A stretch of DNA of 64,000 nt from CAZWSX01 sp964636985 (GCA_964636985.1 CAZWSX010000004.1:248001-312000), one strand, 5' to 3'; positions 33,587 through 42,878 are shown, counted from the first letter of the stretch. Translations and numbers: made by a program. The notes: generated by a model from the sequence alone, not told the origin.

Positions 33587-34906
33587 TTATCGCAGCTTCG
33601 ACTTGTTCATGTCCTCGGTCAGCATCGCCTGATAGACGACTTCGTCGAATTGCTGGCTGTTTTCCATGAAACGATCGCGCGTTTCGGCATCGGCAAAGAG
33701 GTACGTCTTGCCTTTGAACATGGCGCCGAACTGAATGCTGCCGTTGGTCAGTTCTCCGCGTTCGGCGAAATGGACGGGGTCGTAGCCGCAGAAGGCGGGC
33801 GCGTACTTATCGGGATCGCGGAGAAACTCTTGCTGCTTGCCGGCGTCGGTGAACAGGTACGTCCGGCCGCGATGGATGACGCCGTAACGGACGTCGCCGG
33901 TTTTCCATCGTTTGGTCTCGCTCAGAGTCACGGGGCAGCGGCCTTCCATGGCCAGCGGCGGAGAGTTCGGCGGCAATTGACGCTTCGACGCCTTAGCCAC
34001 TTTCGAGACAGGCGGTGCTTCCCGTTTGGGAGCGACGGCTGATTCGCTCGGCGCGACGTCATTTTGCGGAACCGCTGTCTCGGCAACATCGGTGGTTGCA
34101 GCCTCGGCGGCCGGCGACTCTTCGTTCGATCCGTAGATCGATTCTTGCTGAGCGGGCGCCTTGGTCGTGTTGTTCACCACTTGTCCCTGCGGCGCTTGGG
34201 CTTTGGGAGCACTGTTTCCTTCTTGCGCATCGACTTCAGCCTGCGCCTCTTGGAGCGGAGAATAGTGCGGGTTGCTGAAGGATTGTCCTGCGGGGCGCGA
34301 TGCCACGGCGTTGGCGGAAGCTTCTTGCTGCGACGCGACAGCCTCGCTGGCGGGTTCTTCCGACGATTCATCCGCTTGAACTGCCGGATCTTCGCCCGTC
34401 AAAAGTGGCGGCAGCGGCTTTTGGTCAGCGCGGGCGGACGAAGCCGAATTCTTTGCCAGCAATCCACCCGTGTTAAACGCTTGTTCGCGGAGCATCGCGA
34501 TGTACTTGGGCGGGTCCATGCGGCCGACCGAGCGATAAACTTCCTGCCCCGCGGCCGTCACGATCACGTCGGTGGGATAGCTGCGAACGCGATATCGCCG
34601 CACCAGTTCCGGAGTTTTGGAACTGTGCGCTTGAACCGGCACGAAAGCGGCCGACATCGCGGTGGCGACATCCGCTCGCGGGAAGACCGTTGTCTCCATG
34701 AACTGGCACGGCCCGCACTTCTCGGTCGAGAAGTGGAGCAGGATCAGCTTGTGCTCCGCCCTGGCAATGTCTTGCGCTTGAGAGAAGCTCTCGGCCCATT
34801 GAACCTTGTCCTGATGAGCTTGGCCCTGAGCGATTGCGGTTGGGCCCACGATCTGGCTCATCGCAAGGACTGCGCTGGTGACGGCGAGAAGATAAACGGT
34901 TCGCAT
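33587..34906 (-). CDS. Secreted thioredoxin-fold protein fused to two YHS-like domains
   Basis: A 439-aa protein. A signal peptide covers about residues 1-27 (YLLAVTSAVLAMSQI, ending AIAQG). A thioredoxin domain follows with the redox pair Cys64-Gly-Pro-Cys67 in STEKCGPCQFM, and RRYRVRSYPTDVIV carries the cis-Pro. A long Ala/Gln/Glu/Pro-rich linker leads to two C-terminal repeats: 324-371 (CPVTLSETKRW...YGVIHRGRTYLF) and 373-420 (CGYDPVHFAER...FGAMFKGKTYLF). Their CPV/CGYDPV, F.G.TYLF and D..R pattern is YHS-like, a domain linked to metal binding. The ATG at 34906 starts the signal peptide. Function unknown; an envelope redox role is likely. Confidence 0.75.
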   Translation of the reverse strand: MRTVYLLAVTSAVLAMSQIVGPTAIAQGQAHQDKVQWAESFSQAQDIARAEHKLILLHFSTEKCGPCQFMETTVFPRADVATAMSAAFVPVQAHSSKTPELVRRYRVRSYPTDVIVTAAGQEVYRSVGRMDPPKYIAMLREQAFNTGGLLAKNSASSARADQKPLPPLLTGEDPAVQADESSEEPASEAVASQQEASANAVASRPAGQSFSNPHYSPLQEAQAEVDAQEGNSAPKAQAPQGQVVNNTTKAPAQQESIYGSNEESPAAEAATTDVAETAVPQNDVAPSESAVAPKREAPPVSKVAKASKRQLPPNSPPLAMEGRCPVTLSETKRWKTGDVRYGVIHRGRTYLFTDAGKQQEFLRDPDKYAPAFCGYDPVHFAERGELTNGSIQFGAMFKGKTYLFADAETRDRFMENSQQFDEVVYQAMLTEDMNKSKLR

Positions 34907-35207
34907 AGCGGCGTCCCTGCCAGGCACGTGCAAAAATGGGTCGGTCGATGCGTTCCTACGTGTCGACGCACCTCCAGATGTTATCGACGTGGTGGCATCT
35001 GACTTATAGAGAAAAGAGCAAAGGGCTGCGGATTTTGACGGCTGTGCCATCGCGGCACGCTAGCGGCGCAGGCAAATCATCACTGCAAGCTGCTGTTTCA
35101 CCATTGGCTTGGCTTTGTTACTTTTCTCTAGCTTTCCAGCGGTGCCTCTTCGACATCGTTTGCTCGTTGGTTCTTCCACTTTTGCCGCGTGGCTAGGAAG
35201 TTCGACC
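34907..35207. other. 301-bp divergent intergenic region
   Basis: Lies between the divergent thioredoxin-YHS and glycosyltransferase genes and must hold both promoters. It has AT-rich patches near 34990-35020 (ctgacttatagagaaaagag) but no convincing paired boxes that I can place. No inverted repeat or RNA gene is visible. Confidence 0.4.
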
Positions 35208-36542
35208 GTGACCAAGATTCTGCTCGCCAGTGCACCCCTTTGCGATTGTTCCGAGACGGAAGTCGTCACTCTTGAGACGGCCATGGGACTGCGGCGCCGT
35301 GGTCATGAGGTGGCCCTCTTCACCTCGCAGCGCGGTGAACTCGCCGAGATGTTGGAAGGGAGCGGCATTGGCATAATCAACCGTCCCGAGGAACTGGAAT
35401 GGTCGCCGGACGTGATCCACTCGAGCTATGTCTTTCCATCGCTGGCACTCGCGGCGGCATTCCCGCACGTGCCGCAGGTGTTCGTGTGCCGCGATTCAAA
35501 GGGGTGGCATAGCACGGCGCCTCGACTATCGCTCGTTCGATCTTGGGGAGCGACCGACAAGGGATGTGCCGAGCGTATTCGACACGAATCGCTCGATGCA
35601 GATGCCGAAGTCGAATGGATCGCCAACGCCGTCGATTTGAACCAGTTTCCAGAGCGTTGCAGGTTGCCGGCAAAACCTGAACGGGCCGCGGTTTTCGCCG
35701 AGAGGCCATCGCACCTGGCGGCCGTTCGCGAAGCCTGCCGCGCTTGGTTCTTGTCGCTCGATGAGTTTGGCGCGGGCGCGAATCGTGAAGCCTCCGATAT
35801 CGAAGAACCGCTGGGCGGCTACGACATCGTGATCGCCACGTCCCGCCGTGCGTTGGAAGGATTGGCGTGCGGATGCGCCGTGATTCTGGCGGATCATCGC
35901 GGATTTGCCGGGCTTGTGACCGAAGAGAATGCCGAGGCTTGGTACCGCGCGAATTTCAGCGAGGAACTCCTCACCGATGCAACATCCGCACCGTTATTGG
36001 TAGATGCCATTCGATCGTACGATGCTCGGTCGGCCGCCCGCGCGAGCGAATGGATTCGCCAGCATGCAGGAATCGATACGTATCTCGATCAACTCGAGCG
36101 GATGTACAAATCGGCGATTCGAGCGCAGCAAAACAACGCCGTGCCGATCGCGAAGACCCTCTACGAAATGGCAGAGGCTTATCGGGGGGCCTTTGCAGCG
36201 GAACAGTTAGGCGTGAAGCCGGGAGCCAGCTACGAAAAGATCTGCAAGGGCTTTGCAGCCGCCAAGGAGGAGCGGACCGTCATGGCACAGCAACTTGCGG
36301 CCAGCGACAGTGCACTGAAAAAGGCACTGCACTTGGAGCGGCAAATGCAGCAGCGACTGCGACAGCTCTCGTCGAACGTAAAAAGGCTGGAGAAAGAAAT
36401 TGGCACGTTGAAGCGTAAGCCTGCCGCCACGCCGATGGTCAACTATGTTCGACAGGCGGTCGCTGGAAAATGGTGGCGGTGGAAGTGGAAAAAGGAGAAG
36501 GCGCCCACGGCCAACCACTCGTTTGACGAGGAAGACACGTAA
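35208..36542 (+). CDS. Glycosyltransferase-like protein (GT4/GT-B) with C-terminal coiled coil
   Basis: A 444-aa protein. The N-terminal Rossmann half reads TKILLASAPLCDCSETEVV, VTLETAMGLRRRGHEVALF and VIHSSYVFPSLALAAAFPHVPQVFVC. The C-terminal half has ALEGLACGCAVILADHRGFAGLVTEEN, the acceptor/nucleotide loop of GT4 enzymes. Residues about 345-410 form a coiled coil (MAQQLAASDSALKKAL, QQRLRQLSSNVKRLEKEI), followed by a basic Trp-rich tail (KWWRWKWKKEK) that may contact membranes. A GTG start at 35208 follows AGGA; upstream in-frame codons look non-coding. Probable role in polysaccharide or glycoconjugate synthesis; the donor is unknown. Confidence 0.7.
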   Translation: MTKILLASAPLCDCSETEVVTLETAMGLRRRGHEVALFTSQRGELAEMLEGSGIGIINRPEELEWSPDVIHSSYVFPSLALAAAFPHVPQVFVCRDSKGWHSTAPRLSLVRSWGATDKGCAERIRHESLDADAEVEWIANAVDLNQFPERCRLPAKPERAAVFAERPSHLAAVREACRAWFLSLDEFGAGANREASDIEEPLGGYDIVIATSRRALEGLACGCAVILADHRGFAGLVTEENAEAWYRANFSEELLTDATSAPLLVDAIRSYDARSAARASEWIRQHAGIDTYLDQLERMYKSAIRAQQNNAVPIAKTLYEMAEAYRGAFAAEQLGVKPGASYEKICKGFAAAKEERTVMAQQLAASDSALKKALHLERQMQQRLRQLSSNVKRLEKEIGTLKRKPAATPMVNYVRQAVAGKWWRWKWKKEKAPTANHSFDEEDT

Positions 36543-37496
36543 GCGCTGCCTGGGACGCCCATGCAGCGACCCAATGTGCGGATTGTGGGGCGATGTGCCT
36601 CTGAAATTCGCTAAATCTTGCCAAGTCGATCGCTTGACATTTGCGATTCAATCAGCAATACTCCACGAAGCTAAGGCTCCTGTTCGCATCTGCGGACGCT
36701 CTCGTTGGTCCTCGTGGCCAACGATTTTCTCGGTAAAACGGGAATTTTCGGCTCCAATCCCCTCGCTTGCTTTCGTAACGGGCATCGATCCTTGCGATTC
36801 TCAAGTGCGTATTTTGGGGCACCTCAAAACGGGTATTGATCACGGTTTAAAAACCTCGGTTCAGAAAGCAGCATCTTTCAAAGACGATGCGCGGTTCGTA
36901 AGGCCGATAGGGTTCGCAGCCAAGGTGATCGTGGCACTTTTGAGATAGCGTTCAGTCGTTGTTTGGGCCTTTCTCGTTTGTTTGGGTTCTGGTTAGTTGG
37001 TTCGTCTTTGTCCCCTGTTCAGCTAGGGGAATCATAAGGGACGACCAATCCTGATCTAGCAACCTGTTGTTGGTGTTGCGCCATCGCGAGCATGCCTCGG
37101 TGAGAGCATGTCTGGTGGCTTTGAAGTTGGCCGTTGCCGGGTGGTTGCCTCCGGCGGTCAGTATTGGCGAAAAAGGAAGTTCCCCTCCCGCCTTGAGATT
37201 CGAGCCCTGTGTGTTTCGCTGGATGCCCGTAGCTTCAGGCTCGGATCGCTCCAGGTTTTCACGCCGATAAGGGACTCGCATTGTGTAAGGCACAACTGCG
37301 TAAGGCATAAGCGCGATGGATTTTTCCGTCCGCTCGTTTTGTCTAGGTGAAGTGTTTAGCTTTCTCTCATGAATAGCTCTCGCACTCCTTTCCATTTGTT
37401 GAACGTTTTGCGGTCTTGTTCCGCATCTCGTTTCTTCCATTTCTGAGCGGTCATCGAGCCGCCATCGTTTCCATTTCTGGTCTGGATCAAGCTGGT
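36543..37496. other. 954-bp non-coding region upstream of rho
   Basis: No convincing protein gene. It is notably less GC-rich than its neighbours and probably holds a long rho 5-prime leader. A candidate promoter is at 36634-36662. Frames of up to 162 codons exist on the minus strand (36952-37440) but show no domain, signal peptide or coding-type bias and overlap the presumed leader, so I leave them out. A small RNA or an autoregulatory leader is possible. Confidence 0.5.
36634..36662 (+). promoter_or_regulatory. Candidate promoter upstream of rho
   Basis: A perfect TTGACA at 36634-36639 is followed by a 17-bp spacer and AATACT at 36657-36662 (4 of 6 matches to TATAAT). If used, it gives a leader of about 830 nt to rho, or a separate transcript. 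Assigned by eye only. Confidence 0.35.
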
Positions 37497-38843
37497 ATGT
37501 CGAAAAAGCGTTTTCGTGGCGGACGTGGCGGGGGTGGCGGCGGTCGGTCGGGGGGCATGTCAGGTCCTCGACAGGGCAATGGTGGCGGTGGCTTTCGCGG
37601 AAATGGACGACGTGGCGGTAGCCGTCGTCCTCGTGGGGGTGGGCCCTTCACCGAAGGCTCGGGTGATCCTGGCCCGATGCCCGACTTTCCGGAGCCCGAA
37701 GTGGGGCCTGACGGCGAAGTCTCTCTGATCGACGGCCTGGGGATGCTCGAATTGCACCCCAATGGCTACGGATTTCTGCGAAGTCCGGAAAACATGTACG
37801 CCCGGGTCCGCACCGACCCGTTCGTGCCCGGCACGATGATCGAAAAATACAAACTGCGCCAGGGCGTGATGATTAAGGCCACGGTGCAACCTGGCCGCAA
37901 ACAGCAAGGGCCGCGCGTTCGCGAAATCGTCGACGTTGATGGCATGCCGCCAGACGACTATGTCAACGTCAAATCGTTCGAAGCCAAGACGCCGATCAAC
38001 CCGGAAAAGTGGTACCGGCTTGAAACGGGTCCCCAGCCCATCTCGACCCGCGTGCTCGACTTGCTGGCCCCTTTGGGCCGTGGTCAGCGAGCATTGATCG
38101 TGGCACCGCCGCGAAGCGGCAAGACGATCCTGCTGCAGCAAATCAGCAATGGGATCTCGACGAACTGGCCCGAAGTCAAACTGATTGTGTTGCTGATTGA
38201 CGAGCGCCCCGAAGAAGTCACCGACATGCAACGCACGGTGAAGGGGGAAGTGGTCGCCAGCAGCCTCGATATGGACGTTGAAAGCCACGTCCGCATCTCG
38301 CAACTCATTGTCGAACGCTGCAAGCGTCTCGCCGAAATGGGCAAAGACGTCTTCCTGCTGCTCGACTCGATCACGCGTCTCGCGCGGGCCTTCAACAAGT
38401 GGGTTGGCAGCAGCGGACCGGTGATGTCGGGTGGTGTGAACATCAAAGCGATGGACATTCCCAAGAAGCTCTTCGCCACGGCTCGCGCCTTCGAAGAAGG
38501 GGGCTCGCTCACCATTGTTGGTACGGCGCTGATCGATACCGATAGCAAGATGGACGGCTTGATCTTCCAAGAGTTCAAAGGGACGGGCAACATGGAACTC
38601 GTGCTCGACCGCCGATTGGCCGAGCGACGGGTGTTCCCAGCCATCGACCTGCAACTGTCGGGTACGCGGCGCGAAGAATTGCTGCTCAGCGCCGATACGC
38701 TTACCGCCGTAACGGCCTTGCGGCGGACGCTGAACTCGATGAACCCCGTCGACGCGATGGAACAATTGGTCAAGCAGCTAAGCCGCTTCAAGACCAATGC
38801 CGAGTTCATCCAGTTGATCCGTGGCAAAGCGATGAACGACTAG
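37497..38843 (+). CDS. rho: Transcription termination factor Rho with Gly/Arg-rich N-terminus
   Basis: A 448-aa Rho. Residues 1 to about 65 are a Gly/Arg-rich, RGG-like extension (repeats such as RGGRGGGGGG, then RRGGSRRPRGGG), different from the helical N-terminus of E. coli Rho. The RNA-binding cold-shock part carries GMLELHPNGYGFLR. The ATPase has Walker A APPRSGKTILLQQ, the catalytic region VLLIDERPEEVTD, Walker B DVFLLLDSITRLARAFN, and an arginine-finger region ending in LVLDRRLAERRVFPAID. It unwinds RNA-DNA hybrids to end transcription. A 954-bp non-coding stretch precedes it, so autoregulation by a long leader is plausible. The ribosome-binding site is weak. Confidence 0.96.
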   Translation: MSKKRFRGGRGGGGGGRSGGMSGPRQGNGGGGFRGNGRRGGSRRPRGGGPFTEGSGDPGPMPDFPEPEVGPDGEVSLIDGLGMLELHPNGYGFLRSPENMYARVRTDPFVPGTMIEKYKLRQGVMIKATVQPGRKQQGPRVREIVDVDGMPPDDYVNVKSFEAKTPINPEKWYRLETGPQPISTRVLDLLAPLGRGQRALIVAPPRSGKTILLQQISNGISTNWPEVKLIVLLIDERPEEVTDMQRTVKGEVVASSLDMDVESHVRISQLIVERCKRLAEMGKDVFLLLDSITRLARAFNKWVGSSGPVMSGGVNIKAMDIPKKLFATARAFEEGGSLTIVGTALIDTDSKMDGLIFQEFKGTGNMELVLDRRLAERRVFPAIDLQLSGTRREELLLSADTLTAVTALRRTLNSMNPVDAMEQLVKQLSRFKTNAEFIQLIRGKAMND

Positions 38844-39177
38844 CTAAGAGGAGGCTCCAGGCTTCAGGCTATAGGCTCCAGGGAAGGGCAAATGCCGTCA
38901 CCGTTGGAGCCAGACGACTGGAGGTTGGAGTCTTCCTTCGATTCGCCGACCCGCGGAACATTGCCGGCTGGCAGACGTTGATACATGAGGGCTTTGTTTC
39001 TATCAGGGGGCAAAGCCCTTGTTTATTGGTGAACTAGGTGGCTTTTGGCGTGTCCTGGGCAAATCTGACCCTAATTTGATATCCGGTGGAAACTTCGGTT
39101 CGCGGTCGGGGTAAATTACACTAAAGGTTTCCTCCACCCCCTTGCTGCAGGCACGGGTGCTGCCAGCGGGTTTCAGC
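38844..39177. other. 334-bp intergenic region between rho and the MacAB-like operon
   Basis: It holds the heptamer repeat at 38855-38882 and then unremarkable sequence, including ggctggcagacgttgatac near 38970. No gene, RNA or clear Rho-independent terminator is visible. The promoter of the MacAB-like operon should be near its 3-prime end. Confidence 0.5.
38855..38882. repeat. Four tandem 7-bp repeats CTNNAGG
   Basis: Directly after the rho stop, the sequence is ctccagg, cttcagg, ctatagg, ctccagg: four contiguous heptamers of the form CTNNAGG. Later, at about 38904-38930, partly related pieces (ggagcc, ctggaggttggag) appear. Resembles short tandemly repeated repetitive elements. Confidence 0.85.
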
Positions 39178-39909
39178 ATGCCTCTCATTGAGCTTCGCGA
39201 CGTCTATAAGGTCTACCAACTGGGCGAGACGGAGGTCCGCGCGCTCAATGGCGTTTCGCTCGATATCGAGCGTGGCGAGTATGCCGCTCTCCTGGGGCCG
39301 TCGGGATCGGGCAAATCGACCCTGATGAACACGCTGGGCTGCCTCGATCGCCCTACCAGCGGCACCTATACGCTCGACGGCGAAGAAGTCGTCTCCATGA
39401 GCCAGGACCAGCGGGCGAAGCTTCGCAACCGGCAGATCGGGTTCGTTTTTCAGAATTTCAATTTGCTGGCCCGCACCAGTGCGCTGGAGAATGTCGAACT
39501 GCCCATGCTCTACAGCGGCCGCTGGACCGCGAAGGAGCGGGACGACCGCGCCAAACGATTGCTGGAGCGTGTTGGCCTTGGATCCCGACTGGATCACCAT
39601 CCGGGGCAGCTTTCGGGCGGACAGCAGCAACGGGTGGCAATTGCCCGCGCGCTCGCGACGAGCCCCTCGATTTTGATGGCGGACGAGCCAACCGGAAACC
39701 TGGATTCGAAGACGAGCCGCGACGTGATGGCGCTGTTCGCTGAATTGAATGATACGGACGGGATCACTGTGATCCTGGTCACTCACGATCAAGATGTTGC
39801 CCGCAACGCCAAGCGCGGAATCGTCCTGCGCGACGGCGTGGTGGTTGGCGATTCGAAAGATATGAATGAAGCCCTCGATCGGCTTCACGCACCGGTTCCG
39901 GTGGAATGA
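39178..39909 (+). CDS. ABC transporter ATPase, MacB/LolD-type
   Basis: A 243-aa ATPase. Walker A is [18 protein letters not shown], the Q-loop FVFQNFNLL, the signature [15 protein letters not shown], Walker [13 protein letters not shown] and the switch His VTHD. The subfamily marker ([10 protein letters not shown], then [10 protein letters not shown]) is that of MacB/LolD exporters working with FtsX-type permeases. It is the first gene of a three-gene operon with an HlyD/MacA adaptor (50 bp downstream) and an FtsX/MacB permease. ATG 39178 matches the family N-terminus. Confidence 0.93.
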   Translation: MPLIELRDVYKVYQLGETEVRALNGVSLDIERGEYAALLGPSGSGKSTLMNTLGCLDRPTSGTYTLDGEEVVSMSQDQRAKLRNRQIGFVFQNFNLLARTSALENVELPMLYSGRWTAKERDDRAKRLLERVGLGSRLDHHPGQLSGGQQQRVAIARALATSPSILMADEPTGNLDSKTSRDVMALFAELNDTDGITVILVTHDQDVARNAKRGIVLRDGVVVGDSKDMNEALDRLHAPVPVE

Positions 39910-39958
39910 ATTGTTGGTTCAGCGCGAGTCATGGAGGGATCTCGCTGGGAGTTAATCG

Positions 39959-41320
39959 ATGTCGCGTTGGCTTATCGCACTGTTTCTTATCGTCGGGCTA
40001 GTCGTCTTGGGCTATGTGGGCTATCTATTTCAGCCCAAGCTCAAGTTAGGGGATCGCTACCGACTCGCAGCGGTCGAACGTGGCGATTTGGAAACGAGCG
40101 TCAATTCGTCAGGAACGATTGACCCGGTCCGGAAGGTGGACATCGGCTGCTTTGTGTCCGGTCCCATCGCTGAACTCAAAGTCGATTTCAACTCGCGGGT
40201 GAAGGGAGGGGAAGTGATCGCGATTATCGACAAACGTTTGACGCAGGCCGCGTTGGATCGGGATGAGGCCCAAGTTGCTAATGCCAGGGCGCAAGTCATC
40301 CGCGCGGAGGCAGATCTGAAGCGTTCCGAGGCGTTGGAGGTTCAAACTCGAAGAAACCAACAGCGAGGCTTGGAACTGGCGAAGCTTAAGGAGAGTTACA
40401 TCGCCAAGCAGGAACTAGATCGCCTGGAAATGGAATACAAATCCAACAAAGCCCAGGTCGGTCTCGCCCGAGCGGCCGTAGATCAGGCAGAAGCAGCCGT
40501 GAAACAAGCACAAGCGGCGCTCAAGCAGTCAGAGACCAACCTTGAATACACCAAAGTTACGGCCCCAGTCGATGGCGTGATCATTGACCGCAAAGTGAAC
40601 CCCGGTCAAACGATGCAAGCGGGCTTTCAAGTTCCCGTGATGTTTATCATGGCGCCCGAGATGGACAAGCGGATGCTGGTTTTGGCCAACGTTGACGAGG
40701 CCGACATTGGGCAGATTCAGAAGGCGAAAGGGGCTAATCGGCCAGTGACGTTCACCGTCGACGCCCATCCGGACGATATTTTTACCGGGACCATTCGCGA
40801 GATTCGTTTGAATCACAAGACAACGCAAAACGTGGTGACGTACGAAGTCGTCGTCGACGCGCCGCAGCAATTGACTCCCGCGGGCGACTTTAAGCTTTTG
40901 CCTGGGATGACGGCCAATATCTCGTTCCAGATCGAACGGCGCGAAGGCGTGTTGAAGCTTCCCAATGGCGCGCTGCGTTATTATCCGCGTCCCGATCAGG
41001 TGCATCCTGACGACAAAAAAGTTCTGGAAGGAGTCCTCGACGAAAAGTCGGACCGCGATGCGGAAACGAATCAGGTGAATAACAGCGGGCAGGCCGTTAA
41101 CGCCGTGAAGCCCAGTGCCAACGAACGGATCGAAGCCGCCCGCAAAGGGAGCAGTCGAATCGTTTGGAAGGCAGACCCGGTAACCATGCTGCTGCGGGCC
41201 GTGAGAGTGACGACAGGACTGAGCGATAGTCGATTTACCGAAATCATCGAAGGCGACCTCAAGGACGGGGACGAACTCGTGGTGGGGAATCGAACGCCTA
41301 CGTTTGGCGCTGGTAGTTAA
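39959..41320 (+). CDS. MacA-like periplasmic adaptor (HlyD family)
   Basis: A 453-aa membrane-fusion protein with an N-terminal anchor (LIALFLIVGLVVLGYVGYLF), a lipoyl-like half (SGTIDPVRKVDIGCFVSG) and a long coiled coil (about residues 95-195). The second lipoyl half has VTAPVDGVIIDRKVNPGQTM, and the beta-barrel VTFTVDAHPDDIFTG. An Asp/Asn-rich insert in the membrane-proximal domain (residues about 345-395) is longer than in E. coli MacA. It connects the ABC permease to an outer-membrane TolC-type channel that is not in the window. GGGAG lies upstream of the ATG. Confidence 0.9.
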   Translation: MSRWLIALFLIVGLVVLGYVGYLFQPKLKLGDRYRLAAVERGDLETSVNSSGTIDPVRKVDIGCFVSGPIAELKVDFNSRVKGGEVIAIIDKRLTQAALDRDEAQVANARAQVIRAEADLKRSEALEVQTRRNQQRGLELAKLKESYIAKQELDRLEMEYKSNKAQVGLARAAVDQAEAAVKQAQAALKQSETNLEYTKVTAPVDGVIIDRKVNPGQTMQAGFQVPVMFIMAPEMDKRMLVLANVDEADIGQIQKAKGANRPVTFTVDAHPDDIFTGTIREIRLNHKTTQNVVTYEVVVDAPQQLTPAGDFKLLPGMTANISFQIERREGVLKLPNGALRYYPRPDQVHPDDKKVLEGVLDEKSDRDAETNQVNNSGQAVNAVKPSANERIEAARKGSSRIVWKADPVTMLLRAVRVTTGLSDSRFTEIIEGDLKDGDELVVGNRTPTFGAGS

Positions 41321-41337
41321 CGAAAGCGGAGAGTGCC

Positions 41338-42582
41338 GTGGGCTACTGGATGACGTTGAAGATCGCCGCCCGTGCGCTCGCCAAGAACAAGATGCGCGCC
41401 GGGCTGACGGTGTTGGGAATCGTGATCGGCGTGGCCGCGGTGATCGCGACCGTCTCGATTGGCGAGAGCGCCAGCACGCTTGTTCAAAAGCAGTTTGAAG
41501 CCCTCGGTACGAATGTCTTTTTTATCTTCCCAGGATCTCGGCAAGATCGCGGGCCGACGCAGCGCAACTCGGTCGTGACGCTTACAGCCGACGACGCGAC
41601 AGCTTTGATGACCGAATGTCCATCGATTCTCGCCGCGGCACCCATCGTTGGTGCGCAGGGGCAAGTGGTCTACGGAAACGTCAACTGGCAACCTCAAGAG
41701 ATTCAAGGGACAGACGAGAATTTTCTCATTGTGCGGAACTGGCAATTGGCCCGAGGCGAGTGTTTCGCAGAAGCTGAAGTGCGCGCTGCTGCGAAAGTTT
41801 GCGTGATCGGTGACACGCTCCGCCGCAAGCTCTTTCAAGGTGAAGACCCGCTGGGAAAAGCGGTGCGGATCAAGAACATCCCGATGTTGGTGATCGGAGT
41901 GCTGGAGGCCAAAGGGGCCAACATGTTCGGGCAAGATCAGGACAACGTCGTTTTGATTCCTTACACAACGGTTCAAAAGAAGCTGTCCGGGTCGCAGTTC
42001 AACAACATCAATCTGATCATGGCGTCGGCGCGAAGCGCGACGGTTTCGAACGACGCCGAATACGAGATCAAGGCGCTACTGCAAGAGCGGCACAAGATTC
42101 GTCCCGGCCAGCCTGACGACTTTGAAGTGGGCAACACCGCCGAGTTCGCCAAGGTACTGGGAATCATCACCGGTGTGATGACGGCGCTGCTCGGATCAAT
42201 CGCGGCCGTGTCGTTGTTGGTGGGCGGCGTGGGCATTATGAACATCATGCTGGTCTCGGTGACCGAACGGACTCGCGAAATCGGCATTCGATTGGCCATT
42301 GGTGCCACCGGCGGCGATATTCTCCGGCAGTTTCTGATTGAAGCGGTATTGCTCTCGTTGATCGGCGGGATTGTCGGCATCCTGTTGGGAATCGGCGGGT
42401 CGTTCGCGGCCACGGAAGTGATCAATCGCATGACGGCCGGCCAGAAGTGGCCCTACGTTGTTTCGCCTTCGGCCATTGTCATGGCCATGCTGGTGTCGAG
42501 CGCCGTCGGGATCTTTTTTGGGTACTACCCGGCACGGAAGGCGAGCCGCTTGGACCCTATCGAGTCGCTACGGTACGAGTAA
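41338..42582 (+). CDS. MacB-like FtsX permease
   Basis: A 414-aa FtsX/MacB permease: N-terminal TM1 (LTVLGIVIGVAAVIATVSIG), a periplasmic MacB_PCD domain beginning GTNVFFIFPGSR, and a C-terminal FtsX domain with three helices. Landmarks are VSLLVGGVGIMNIMLVSVTERTREIGIR, ATGGDILRQFLIEAV and YPARKASRLDPIESLRYE at the end. GTG 41338 follows GGAGAG; an ATG lies 12 bp downstream. The ATPase is the separate first gene of the operon, as in LolCDE, whereas E. coli MacB fuses the two. Likely substrates are peptides, lipids or drugs. Confidence 0.92.
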   Translation: MGYWMTLKIAARALAKNKMRAGLTVLGIVIGVAAVIATVSIGESASTLVQKQFEALGTNVFFIFPGSRQDRGPTQRNSVVTLTADDATALMTECPSILAAAPIVGAQGQVVYGNVNWQPQEIQGTDENFLIVRNWQLARGECFAEAEVRAAAKVCVIGDTLRRKLFQGEDPLGKAVRIKNIPMLVIGVLEAKGANMFGQDQDNVVLIPYTTVQKKLSGSQFNNINLIMASARSATVSNDAEYEIKALLQERHKIRPGQPDDFEVGNTAEFAKVLGIITGVMTALLGSIAAVSLLVGGVGIMNIMLVSVTERTREIGIRLAIGATGGDILRQFLIEAVLLSLIGGIVGILLGIGGSFAATEVINRMTAGQKWPYVVSPSAIVMAMLVSSAVGIFFGYYPARKASRLDPIESLRYE

Positions 42583-42739
42583 TTCGCCAAGTGTCCCGCG
42601 GGGGTGGGGAGGAACTGACTGCCGCGGGGCGTCAGGTGCTAAGCACTTTGCCCGATATGGGCCCGTCTCCTATACTCACAACAGTGAGTGGCTTGGCAGC
42701 GACCCGTTTGGCGAGAAATTCTTTTGAAGCGGGTAAACC

Positions 42740-42771
42740 GGCGTAAAAAGACGCCTTACGGCGTACGCCGT
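42740..42771. repeat. Adjacent palindromes after the MacB-like gene
   Basis: ggcgt-aaaaag-acgcc (42740-42755) and the perfect palindrome acggcgtacgccgt (42758-42771) lie side by side. There is no T-run. They may help end the efflux operon transcript or be a repeat remnant. Confidence 0.5.
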
Positions 42772-42878
42772 CAAAAGCAAGAAGGTTGACCCAAGAACCT
42801 TGACCGATGGCCCGCGTCGTTTGGATAAGGCGGGCACTTCTCTGCCGGCTTGAATAGGTGTGAAAGGATCGCGCGACC

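Noticed and set aside
36952..37440. A 162-codon frame on the minus strand in the rho leader
   Set aside because: No domain or credible ribosome-binding site, and low-complexity composition; more likely part of the leader.
37560..38765. A 401-codon frame antisense to rho
   Set aside because: Rho is certain in this location, and the mirror frame has no recognisable feature.
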